A stretch of DNA of 64,000 nucleotides from Curvibacter sp. (GTDB taxonomy: Bacteria > Pseudomonadota > Gammaproteobacteria > Burkholderiales > Burkholderiaceae_C), in the NCBI GenBank assembly GCA_004293725.1, contig REAW01000005.1:57078-121077 (forward strand). The letters run 5' to 3'. The translations under genes and the position numbers were made by a program. This document shows, in pieces, positions 57,034 through 64,000 of this stretch (position 1 is its first letter; every line of letters begins with the position of its first letter). Below the pieces are notes generated by a model. It had not been told where the DNA came from. It did no database searches and saw nothing but the letters and a program-made list of their open reading frames with translations.

Positions 57034-58128
57034 ATGCACAAATCCGCCGCATGGCCCCTTGCTTGGCTCTATGCAGGATTGGTGGTGTATGCGAGTTGCT
57101 ACCCCTTTTTGGACTGGCGTGATCAAGGAATTGCGCCGTGGGTGTTTTTGTTTGCCCCTGCGGCGCGGTATTGGACGGGCTTCGATGTCGGCGTCAATGT
57201 AGCGGGCTATGTGCCCTTGGGGGCGCTCCTTGCGTTGGGTGCCTTGCGCAATCGCCGCAGCAACCACCCTGTCTTGGGCGCAGTGCTGGTTTGCGCTTTT
57301 CTCTCATTGTTGATGGAGGCCTTGCAGAGCTACCTTCCCGCCCGCGTGCCCTCCCGAGAGGATTTTTTGCTGAATGCCTTCGGGGGAGCTGTCGGTGCAA
57401 CTGGTGCCTTGCTGCTGGAGCATGGGGGGGCGATTGATCGTTGGAGCCAAGTCAGGGCGCGCTGGTTTGTCCCGCATTCGCGCGGGGGGCTGGTGCTTTT
57501 AGCCCTGTGGCCGGCGGCGTTGTTGTTTCCGGCGCCGGTGCCGTTGGGACTTGGGCAAGTGTTGGGGCGCCTGGAGCCAGCCGTGGCCGAGTGGCTGAGC
57601 GACACACCCTATCTCCATTGGCTTCCCGTGCGTGAAGCAGAGTTGAAAGCGTTGGCGCCGGGCACTGAAATGTTATGCGTGGCACTGGGGTTGTTGATAC
57701 CTTGCTTATTGGGTTTTTGCGTTGTGCGCCGGCTGGTGCGCCGGTTGGTCTTGGTCTTCCTGCTGACCCTCTTGGCGGTAGCAGTAACTGCGCTCTCGGC
57801 AGCCATGAGTTGGGGGCCTGCCCATGCGTGGGCTTGGCTCGATTTGCCAGCCCAATGGGGCGTGTCGCTGGGGGCGGTGATGGCCTTAGGGCTGGCATTC
57901 TTGCCTTGGCGGGGCAGTGCGGCGTTGGCGTTGGTCGCGCTGGGTTTGTATCTCAGCGTGTTGAACCAAGCGCCTGAGAATCCTTATTTTGCGCAGACCT
58001 TGCAGAACTGGGAGCAGGGGCGGTTCATTCGATTCCATGGGCTTGCCCAGTGGCTTGGGTGGATCTGGCCATACGGTGCCCTGGTGTATTTGCTTGCGCA
58101 ACTCGGGCGTCGTGGCGATGAAACCTAA
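57034..58128 (+). CDS. VanZ-family membrane protein
   Basis: 364 residues with about nine hydrophobic helices. The N-terminal third is VanZ-like: DVGVNVAGYVPLGALLALGA and LLMEALQSYLPARVPSREDFLLNAFGG match the conserved DxxxN and ExxQ...R..sxxDxxxN pattern. The C-terminal half is a further membrane region of unknown role. It lies 9 nt after hemJ. Confidence 0.8.
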   Translation: MHKSAAWPLAWLYAGLVVYASCYPFLDWRDQGIAPWVFLFAPAARYWTGFDVGVNVAGYVPLGALLALGALRNRRSNHPVLGAVLVCAFLSLLMEALQSYLPARVPSREDFLLNAFGGAVGATGALLLEHGGAIDRWSQVRARWFVPHSRGGLVLLALWPAALLFPAPVPLGLGQVLGRLEPAVAEWLSDTPYLHWLPVREAELKALAPGTEMLCVALGLLIPCLLGFCVVRRLVRRLVLVFLLTLLAVAVTALSAAMSWGPAHAWAWLDLPAQWGVSLGAVMALGLAFLPWRGSAALALVALGLYLSVLNQAPENPYFAQTLQNWEQGRFIRFHGLAQWLGWIWPYGALVYLLAQLGRRGDET

Positions 58129-58137
58129 AATCTCGCC

Positions 58138-58488
58138 ATGAACCAAGCGATTGAACCCCACAGCTCGTACTACGAGCGGCACATTTTCTTTTGCCTCAAT
58201 GAGCGCAAAAATGGTGAAGCCTGCTGCGCCCAACATCAGGCGCAAGCGGCTTTTGACCGTTGCAAGCAGCAGGTGAAGGAGGCCGGGCTGTCCGGGCCCG
58301 GCCAGGTGCGTGTCAACAAAGCAGGCTGTTTGGACCGCTGTGCTGGAGGTCCTGTGGCAGTGGTGTACCCGGAAGCCGTTTGGTACAGCTTTGTCGATGT
58401 GCAAGACATTGACGAGATCGTTGAGTCCCATCTCAAAAACGGCAAGGTGGTCGAGCGCTTGCTGACCCCCGCCCACCTCGGGCGCTGA
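58138..58488 (+). CDS. Thioredoxin-like 2Fe-2S ferredoxin
   Basis: 116 residues. Four cluster Cys are visible: Cys in IFFCLNER, the pair in GEACCAQH, and the pair in NKAGCLDRC. AVWYSFVDVQDIDEIVESHL near the end is typical of this family. It is cytosolic. It lies 9 nt after the VanZ gene. Confidence 0.88.
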   Translation: MNQAIEPHSSYYERHIFFCLNERKNGEACCAQHQAQAAFDRCKQQVKEAGLSGPGQVRVNKAGCLDRCAGGPVAVVYPEAVWYSFVDVQDIDEIVESHLKNGKVVERLLTPAHLGR

Positions 58489-58494
58489 TTCGAG

Positions 58495-58550
58495 TCAAAC
58501 TGGCCTGCAGCCCTTATGAAGACTGCGCTTAAAGCTACTGTTTTGATAGT
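58495..58550 (-). repeat. 56-nt dispersed repeat, copy 8
   Basis: On the minus strand it begins ACTATCAAAACAGTAGC, continues TTTAAGCGCA, and ends GGGCTGCAGGCCAGTTTGA. It fills the gap between the ferredoxin gene and the hydrolase, ending 6 nt before the hydrolase ATG, so it must contain that gene's ribosome site or promoter end. Confidence 0.82.
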
Positions 58551-58556
58551 GTTTGA

Positions 58557-59186
58557 ATGAATACTTCCACCCAAAAATTCAATATCAAAGGGCCTGCTGG
58601 TTCTCTCTCTGCATTGCTCGACGTGCCTCCCGAGGGCGTAGTTCCACGTGGCACAGCGGTGATTGCCCATCCGCACCCGTTGTTTGGTGGAACCATGGAC
58701 AACAAGGTCGTGCAAACCATCGCGCGGGCTTTTGTGCAGTCCGGCTGGCGCGCAGTTCGCTTCAATTTTCGTGGAGTGGGCGGCAGCGAGGGTGCGTACG
58801 ATGCGGGGCGCGGCGAATTGCAAGACTTGCTTGCCTTGGTTGCCCATAGTGCGCCCGAAGGTGTGCTGGCATTGGCCGGTTTTTCATTTGGCGCTTTTGT
58901 CACCAGCCATGCGGTGGCAGCATTGGCGGCACGCGACGTCAGTGCGGTCGTTTTGGTCGGTACGGCCGCCAGCCGCTTCACTGTGGCGCCCATTAACCCT
59001 GAGCTGCATGAGCGCACGCTGGTGCTGCATGGTGAGGCTGATGACACCGTGCCGCTGACCGACGCAATGGCATGGGCTCGCCCGCAATCCCTGCCGATCA
59101 CCGTCGTTCCTGGGGGGGGGCACTTCTTTCATGGACAATTGCCACTTCTGCGCAGTCTGGTCGCGCGGCATTTGCGTACCGTGTAA
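58557..59186 (+). CDS. Alpha/beta hydrolase
   Basis: 209 residues. HPHPLFGGTMDNKVVQTIAR and FRGVGGSEG are typical of a small esterase-like family. The nucleophile Ser is in LAGFSFGAFV, the Asp in HGEADDTVPL and the His in PGGGHFFHG. No signal peptide. The substrate is unknown. Its 5' flank is a dispersed repeat. Confidence 0.88.
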   Translation: MNTSTQKFNIKGPAGSLSALLDVPPEGVVPRGTAVIAHPHPLFGGTMDNKVVQTIARAFVQSGWRAVRFNFRGVGGSEGAYDAGRGELQDLLALVAHSAPEGVLALAGFSFGAFVTSHAVAALAARDVSAVVLVGTAASRFTVAPINPELHERTLVLHGEADDTVPLTDAMAWARPQSLPITVVPGGGHFFHGQLPLLRSLVARHLRTV

Positions 59187-59211
59187 GTTCTCTCTTCTTT
59201 TTCTATCTCCC

Positions 59212-60396
59212 ATGAAAACTTTAGTTGCGGCCTTGTTGGCCTTTGTGAGCTTGGCCGTTTTCGCCCAAGTCCCCCAACCCCCGGAAATTGCCGCTCGCGC
59301 CTATGTGTTGGTGGACGTAACTGCTAACCAAATCCTGGCCTCCAAAGATTTGGACATGCCGGTAGAGCCTGCGTCCCTGACCAAGCTGATGACAGCCTAT
59401 TTGGTGTTTGATGCGCTGCGCAGTAAGAAAATTGACTTCAAGCAAACCATGCCGGTGAGCGAGCGCGCCTGGAAGATGCCTGGTTCACGCATGTTTATCG
59501 ATCCTAAAATGCAGGTGCCAGTAGAAGACTTGGTAAAGGGAATGATTGTTCAGTCCGGCAATGACGCCACCATGGCGCTGGCAGAAAGTGTGGGCGGTTC
59601 AGCTGAGCGGTTCGTTCAGATGATGAATGAGCAGGCCAAGGTCCTGGGGATGAAGAATTCGGCGTTCAAAAACCCAGAAGGGTTGACTGAACCCGGCCAT
59701 ACCACTACCGCGCGTGACCTGAGCATTCTGGCAGCGCGGTTAATGACAGACTTTCCTGAATATGTGCATTTTTATGCGATTAAAAAGTACCGCTACCCCG
59801 GAACACCTGCAGCCAACGACAGCAACCGCAACCTGCTGCTGTTCCGCGACCCGACCGTTGATGGACTGAAAACGGGTTTCACAGAGGCCGCCGGTTACTG
59901 CTTGGTTGCGACCGCCAAGCGCGACTATCCCCATTTGGTTTCAGCGGGCGCTCCGGCCGGAAGTATTGCTGCAGCCGGCAGTCGCCGTTTGTTGTCTATA
60001 GTTTTGGGAGCCGAAAGCGAAAACGCCCGGGCCAACGAGTCCCAAAAGCTTTTGAACTGGGGCTATACGGCGTTTGAGGCGGTCAAGTTGTTTGATGCTA
60101 ATCAGGCGGTAGTAATGCAAAAGGTCTGGAAAGGGAGCGATTCTCAGGTCAAGGTTGGTAAAACCAGCGCACTGATCGTGGCAGTGCCTGCCGGCACTGC
60201 AAGCCGCCTAAAGACTGAGGTAGTGCGCACCGAGCCGATTATTGCCCCTGTGGCAGCGGGGCAGCAATTGGCGATGCTGCGAGTTTTCGCAGGGGATCAG
60301 CCGGTAGCCGAGGTGCCGCTGCAAGCGTTGGGCAGGGTCGATCAAGCGGGTGTGTTGGGGCGGGCTTGGGATGGCATTCGCCTCTGGATTCGCTGA
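59212..60396 (+). CDS. dacC: D-alanyl-D-alanine carboxypeptidase (PBP5/6-like)
   Basis: 394 residues. A signal peptide ends near AVFAQ. The active-site motifs are SxxK in PASLTKLMTA, SGN in VQSGNDATMA and KTG in DGLKTGFTEA. A PBP5-type C-terminal beta domain follows. The C-terminal amphipathic anchor appears as GRAWDGIRLWIR. It trims pentapeptides in the periplasm. The symbol could equally be dacA. Confidence 0.94.
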   Translation: MKTLVAALLAFVSLAVFAQVPQPPEIAARAYVLVDVTANQILASKDLDMPVEPASLTKLMTAYLVFDALRSKKIDFKQTMPVSERAWKMPGSRMFIDPKMQVPVEDLVKGMIVQSGNDATMALAESVGGSAERFVQMMNEQAKVLGMKNSAFKNPEGLTEPGHTTTARDLSILAARLMTDFPEYVHFYAIKKYRYPGTPAANDSNRNLLLFRDPTVDGLKTGFTEAAGYCLVATAKRDYPHLVSAGAPAGSIAAAGSRRLLSIVLGAESENARANESQKLLNWGYTAFEAVKLFDANQAVVMQKVWKGSDSQVKVGKTSALIVAVPAGTASRLKTEVVRTEPIIAPVAAGQQLAMLRVFAGDQPVAEVPLQALGRVDQAGVLGRAWDGIRLWIR

Positions 60397-60413
60397 GGGA
60401 TGCGACCACGGTA

Positions 60414-60442
60414 TTGCGGGCAAGGCATCAATCTGATACATT
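60414..60442 (+). promoter_or_regulatory. Candidate promoter of the str operon
   Basis: TTGCGG (60414-60419) and TACATT (60437-60442) with 17-nt spacing lie 72 nt before rpsL. Downstream, CTTTTCGGAA and TTCCGAAGGG form an inverted repeat in the leader. The promoter elements are imperfect, so this is moderate support. Confidence 0.45.
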
Positions 60443-60513
60443 AGAAGGCTTTTCGGAAATTCCGAAGGGATTCACGTTTTCATTTAGTTTCAAACGTTTA
60501 GGGACGTTTTTCA

Positions 60514-60891
60514 ATGCCAACTATTAACCAGCTCGTGCGTCAAGGCCGTGAGGTCGAGACCATCAAGTCAAAGAGCCCTGCTATGCAGAACTCTCCGCAG
60601 CGTCGCGGTGTGTGCACCCGTGTGTACACCACCACGCCTAAAAAACCTAACTCCGCTCTGCGTAAAGTTGCCAAAGTGCGCTTGACGAACGGGTTTGAGG
60701 TGATCTCCTACATCGGCGGTGAAGGCCACAACTTGCAAGAACACAGCGTTGTGCTGGTTCGCGGCGGTCGTGTCAAGGACTTGCCCGGTGTGCGGTACCA
60801 CATCGTTCGCGGCTCGCTCGATTTGCAAGGCGTGAAAGACCGCAAGCAGTCGCGCTCCAAGTACGGTGCTAAAAAGCCAAAGGCCAAGTAA
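60514..60891 (+). CDS. rpsL: 30S ribosomal protein S12
   Basis: A 125-residue S12. [48 protein letters not shown] and [10 protein letters not shown] are all standard. Lys43 and Lys88, the positions linked to streptomycin resistance, appear as the usual wild-type Lys in PKKPNSALR and VKDLPGVRY. It is first in the str operon. Confidence 0.98.
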
Positions 60892-61067
60892 ATTGACCTG
60901 AGCTCAAGGCGTAAAACCCTTGGATTCGAATAAAAAAGGTGTTTGTTTGCTGCGTGGCGCAGTGAATGAACGAAGTGACCCGCTGTTTGGGTCGAGTAAG
61001 TGAGAGTCTTATTGATTAACTCTCGCGGTGCTTGTAAAAGTGCCAACTGAAGCAAAGAGGTGAAAAA
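60892..61067. other. rpsL-rpsG intergenic region
   Basis: These 176 nt hold no ORF. GAGAGT and ACTCTC at 61002-61024 form an inverted repeat with an 11-nt spacer. In E. coli the corresponding S12-S7 gap carries the S7 translational control site, but I cannot establish a match. Confidence 0.3.
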
Positions 61068-61541
61068 ATGCCACGTCGTCGCGAAGTCCCTAAACGTGAA
61101 ATCCTGCCGGATCCCAAGTTCGGCAACGTCGAACTGTCCAAATTCATGAACGTGATCATGGAAGGCGGTAAAAAAGCAGTTGCAGAGCGTATCATTTATG
61201 GCGCACTGGAACTAATAGCCAAGAAGCACCCTGATAAAGACCCTGTGGAAGCCTTCACGGTTGCCATCAACAACGTCAAGCCCATGGTGGAAGTGAAATC
61301 CCGTCGCGTGGGTGGTGCAAACTACCAAGTGCCAGTGGAGGTGCGCCCCGTCCGTCGTCTGGCCCTGTCCATGCGCTGGATCAAGGAAGCGGCCCGCAAG
61401 CGCGGTGAGAAGTCCATGGCCCAGCGCCTCGCCAACGAAATGTTGGAAGCCACTGAAGGCCGTGGTGGCGCTATGAAGAAGCGTGACGAAGTTCACCGCA
61501 TGGCTGAAGCCAACAAGGCCTTCTCCCACTTCCGTTTCTAA
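61068..61541 (+). CDS. rpsG: 30S ribosomal protein S7
   Basis: A 157-residue S7. [18 protein letters not shown] at the start, [19 protein letters not shown] and [19 protein letters not shown] at the end are standard. AAAGAGGTGA precedes the ATG as a strong ribosome site. Confidence 0.98.
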   Translation: MPRRREVPKREILPDPKFGNVELSKFMNVIMEGGKKAVAERIIYGALELIAKKHPDKDPVEAFTVAINNVKPMVEVKSRRVGGANYQVPVEVRPVRRLALSMRWIKEAARKRGEKSMAQRLANEMLEATEGRGGAMKKRDEVHRMAEANKAFSHFRF

Positions 61542-61688
61542 AAAACGGGCTCCGCGGCTTTCAAGTGGCGGGGTGGCTCTGGCAGTGCAACGGCGCTGTC
61601 ATGCGAGTCGTCCACACTTTGAAAGCCGCACGCCATGCTGCGCTGTGCAGGTGGCGGTTTACAGAATTTGATCAAACAAGGATCCATC

Positions 61689-63791
61689 ATGGCTCGCACT
61701 ACTCCCATTGAGCGCTATCGCAATATCGGCATTTCTGCGCACATTGACGCCGGTAAAACCACTACCACCGAACGTATTTTGTTTTACACCGGTGTGAACC
61801 ATAAGATTGGTGAAGTGCACGACGGTGCGGCTACCATGGATTGGATGGAGCAGGAACAAGAGCGTGGTATCACCATCACTTCTGCTGCCACAACCTGTTT
61901 CTGGAAGGGTATGGACGCGTCCTTTCCCGAGCACCGTATCAACATCATTGACACTCCGGGACACGTAGACTTCACGATCGAAGTGGAGCGTTCCATGCGA
62001 GTTCTGGATGGCGCTTGCATGGTCTACTGCGCAGTGGGGGGTGTTCAGCCTCAATCCGAGACCGTTTGGCGCCAAGCCAACAAGTACAAAGTGCCTCGTT
62101 TGGCCTTTGTGAACAAGATGGACCGTACTGGCGCCAACTTTTTCAAGGTGGTGGAGCAAATGAAGCTGCGCCTCAAGGCGAGCCCTGTGCCCATCGTGAT
62201 CCCGATTGGGGCAGAAGAAAACTTCACTGGTGTGGTCGATCTGCGCAAGATGAAGGCCATCATCTGGGACGAAGCGTCTCAGGGCATGAAGTTCACCTTT
62301 GAAGAAATCCCTGCTGAACTCGTGGCTACTGCTAAAGAGTGGCGCGAAAAGATGGTGGAAGCTGCGGCTGAAGCGTCTGAAGAGCTGATGAACAAATACC
62401 TGGAAGAGGGTGAGCTGACCGAAGAGGAAATTACCCTTGGTCTGCGCACGCGCACCATCGCTGGCGAAATCCAGCCCATGCTGTGTGGTACCGCTTTCAA
62501 GAACAAGGGCGTTCAGCGCATGTTGGATGCTGTCATTGAATTGATGCCTTCCCCTCTTGACGTGAAGGCCATCAAGGGCTTTGACGAAGACGAAAAAGAA
62601 ATTATTCGCAAGGCCGACGATAGCGAAAAATTTGCTGCTTTGGCATTCAAATTGATGACTGACCCGTTTGTGGGGCAGCTGACATTCGTGCGTGTGTACT
62701 CCGGCGTTCTGAAAAAGGGCGATACCGTCTACAACGCGGTGCGAGGTAAAAAAGAACGTATCGGTCGTATCGTGCAGATGCATGCCAATAACCGTGAAGA
62801 AGTCGATGAAATCCGCGCTGGTGACATCGCTGCTTGCGTGGGCCTGAAAGACGTGACCACAGGTGAAACCCTGTGCGATCCTTCGGCCGTGATTACGTTG
62901 GAGCGCATGGTGTTCCCGGATTCGGTGATTCGCCAAGCAGTTGAGCCCAAAACCAAGGCAGACCAAGAAAAGATGGGCATTGCCCTGAGTCGTCTGGCTG
63001 CAGAAGATCCATCGTTCCGCGTGCAGACCGACGAAGAGTCGGGCCAAACCATCATTGGTGGTCAGGGCGAATTGCACCTGGAAATCATTGTGGACCGCAT
63101 GAAGCGCGAATTCGGCGTGGAGGCCAATGTGGGCAAGCCCCAGGTTGCTTACCGCGAAACCATTCGTAAGCAAGTGGTCGATGTCGAAGGCAAGTTCGTG
63201 CGTCAATCCGGTGGTAAGGGTCAGTACGGCCACGTGGTGTTCACCGTTGAGCCTAACGAAGCCGGCAAGGGCTTCCAGTTCGTTGACGCGATCAAAGGCG
63301 GCGTGGTGCCGCGCGAATACATTCCCGCTGTGGAAAAGGGCGTTATTGAAGCTCTGAACCAGGGTGTGATGGCGGGCTACCCCGTGGTGGACGTGAAGGT
63401 GACTTTGACCTTCGGTTCATACCACGATGTGGACTCGAACGAAAACGCGTTCAAGATGGCTGCTATCTTCGGTTTCAAGGAAGGTTGTCGCAAGGCCAAC
63501 CCCGTGATTCTGGAGCCCATGATGGCTGTGGAAGTGGAAACACCAGAAGACTACGCCGGTAACGTGATGGGCGATCTGTCCAGCCGTCGCGGCATGGTGC
63601 AGGGCATGGACGACATGGTGGGAGGCGGTAAGGCCATCAAGGCCGAAGTGCCCTTGTCTGAGATGTTCGGTTATTCCACTACGTTGCGTTCCATGTCGCA
63701 AGGTCGTGCCACTTACACGATGGAATTCAAGCACTACGCGGAAGCTCCGCGTAACGTGTCTGAAGCCATCATGGCTGCGCGCGCGAAATAA
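61689..63791 (+). CDS. fusA: Elongation factor G
   Basis: A 700-residue translocase GTPase. G1 is [10 protein letters not shown]3 DTPGHVDF and G4 NKMD. The switch-I Thr lies in [10 protein letters not shown]. Domains II-V are complete, through [17 protein letters not shown]. The ATG at 61689 gives the standard [14 protein letters not shown] start. Confidence 0.98.
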   Translation: MARTTPIERYRNIGISAHIDAGKTTTTERILFYTGVNHKIGEVHDGAATMDWMEQEQERGITITSAATTCFWKGMDASFPEHRINIIDTPGHVDFTIEVERSMRVLDGACMVYCAVGGVQPQSETVWRQANKYKVPRLAFVNKMDRTGANFFKVVEQMKLRLKASPVPIVIPIGAEENFTGVVDLRKMKAIIWDEASQGMKFTFEEIPAELVATAKEWREKMVEAAAEASEELMNKYLEEGELTEEEITLGLRTRTIAGEIQPMLCGTAFKNKGVQRMLDAVIELMPSPLDVKAIKGFDEDEKEIIRKADDSEKFAALAFKLMTDPFVGQLTFVRVYSGVLKKGDTVYNAVRGKKERIGRIVQMHANNREEVDEIRAGDIAACVGLKDVTTGETLCDPSAVITLERMVFPDSVIRQAVEPKTKADQEKMGIALSRLAAEDPSFRVQTDEESGQTIIGGQGELHLEIIVDRMKREFGVEANVGKPQVAYRETIRKQVVDVEGKFVRQSGGKGQYGHVVFTVEPNEAGKGFQFVDAIKGGVVPREYIPAVEKGVIEALNQGVMAGYPVVDVKVTLTFGSYHDVDSNENAFKMAAIFGFKEGCRKANPVILEPMMAVEVETPEDYAGNVMGDLSSRRGMVQGMDDMVGGGKAIKAEVPLSEMFGYSTTLRSMSQGRATYTMEFKHYAEAPRNVSEAIMAARAK

Positions 63792-63898
63792 GTTCCCTGT
63801 CTGCGACGGTGTGCCTCCCTGTTTTCCGTGCGGGGAGAACCAGCAATATCGTGCAGACATAAAACCAATACACGGGATTAGCTCTTTTGGAGAATTGA

Positions 63899-64000
<102 letters not shown>

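Noticed and set aside
60568..60891. Search of rpsL for streptomycin-resistance substitutions
   Set aside because: The residues in the two resistance regions look wild type, so there is nothing unusual to report.

Overview
The window looks like a chromosomal segment from a betaproteobacterium of the order Burkholderiales, most likely family Comamonadaceae (Rhodoferax/Polaromonas-like). This rests on protein character, on gene neighbourhoods (glnK-amtB, gatCAB next to mreBCD-mrdA, rpsL-rpsG-fusA-tuf) and on GC-rich codon use. It is a judgement by eye, not a search result. Almost all of it is ordinary core genome. I found no tRNA, rRNA, CRISPR array, transposase or phage gene.

Layout. 1-7.2 kb: a sigma54-type promoter and the ammonium pair glnK-amtB, a sugar pair (aldose 1-epimerase and SMP-30 lactonase), glycolate oxidase subunits glcE-glcF, and an exported FecR-domain protein. 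7.2-12.2 kb (minus strand): a triheme cytochrome c lipoprotein with an outer-membrane barrel, glutathione peroxidase, lplT. 12.3-18.8 kb: alr, a degenerate HD-GYP-like protein, a P-type cation ATPase, and radA behind a perfect SOS box. 18.9-23.6 kb: a sphaeroides heme protein (SHP), diheme cytochrome c and cytochrome b561 cluster followed by a QseB/QseC-like two-component system. 23.6-27.4 kb: ilvE, a small zinc-finger protein, waaF and a less GC-rich orphan gene. 27.8-34.3 kb: a second two-component system, ampG, an M48 peptidase, xth, pyrE and a DUF4124 protein. 34.3-42.4 kb: gatCAB and, divergently, mreB-mreC-mreD-mrdA. 42.4-49.7 kb: a TSUP permease, a GMC oxidoreductase, a four-gene MCE lipid-transport operon and a Lon-substrate-domain protein. 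49.7-55.2 kb: MarC, an amidohydrolase, an SDR, a Bug-type binding protein, a dienelactone hydrolase and CorA. 55.2-59.2 kb: hemB, a candidate small RNA, hemJ, a VanZ protein, a thioredoxin-like ferredoxin and an alpha/beta hydrolase. 59.2-64 kb: a penicillin-binding carboxypeptidase and the str operon, cut off inside tuf.

The most unusual structure is a dispersed 56-nt repeat. Eight copies align by eye without gaps, five on the plus strand and three on the minus. They begin with a small inverted repeat (GCTAY / RTAGC) whose closing pair co-varies. The copies sit in or across gene ends: one is read in frame inside glcE, two encode the N-terminal signal regions of exported proteins (in opposite orientations), one supplies the start codon of the P-type ATPase, and two supply stop codons (waaF, ampG). 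Two direct copies bracket the orphan gene. Other leads are the approximately 100-nt small-RNA candidate between hemB and hemJ, the SHP cluster with a PmrA/QseB-like direct repeat, the triheme lipoprotein/barrel pair, and the SOS box at radA.
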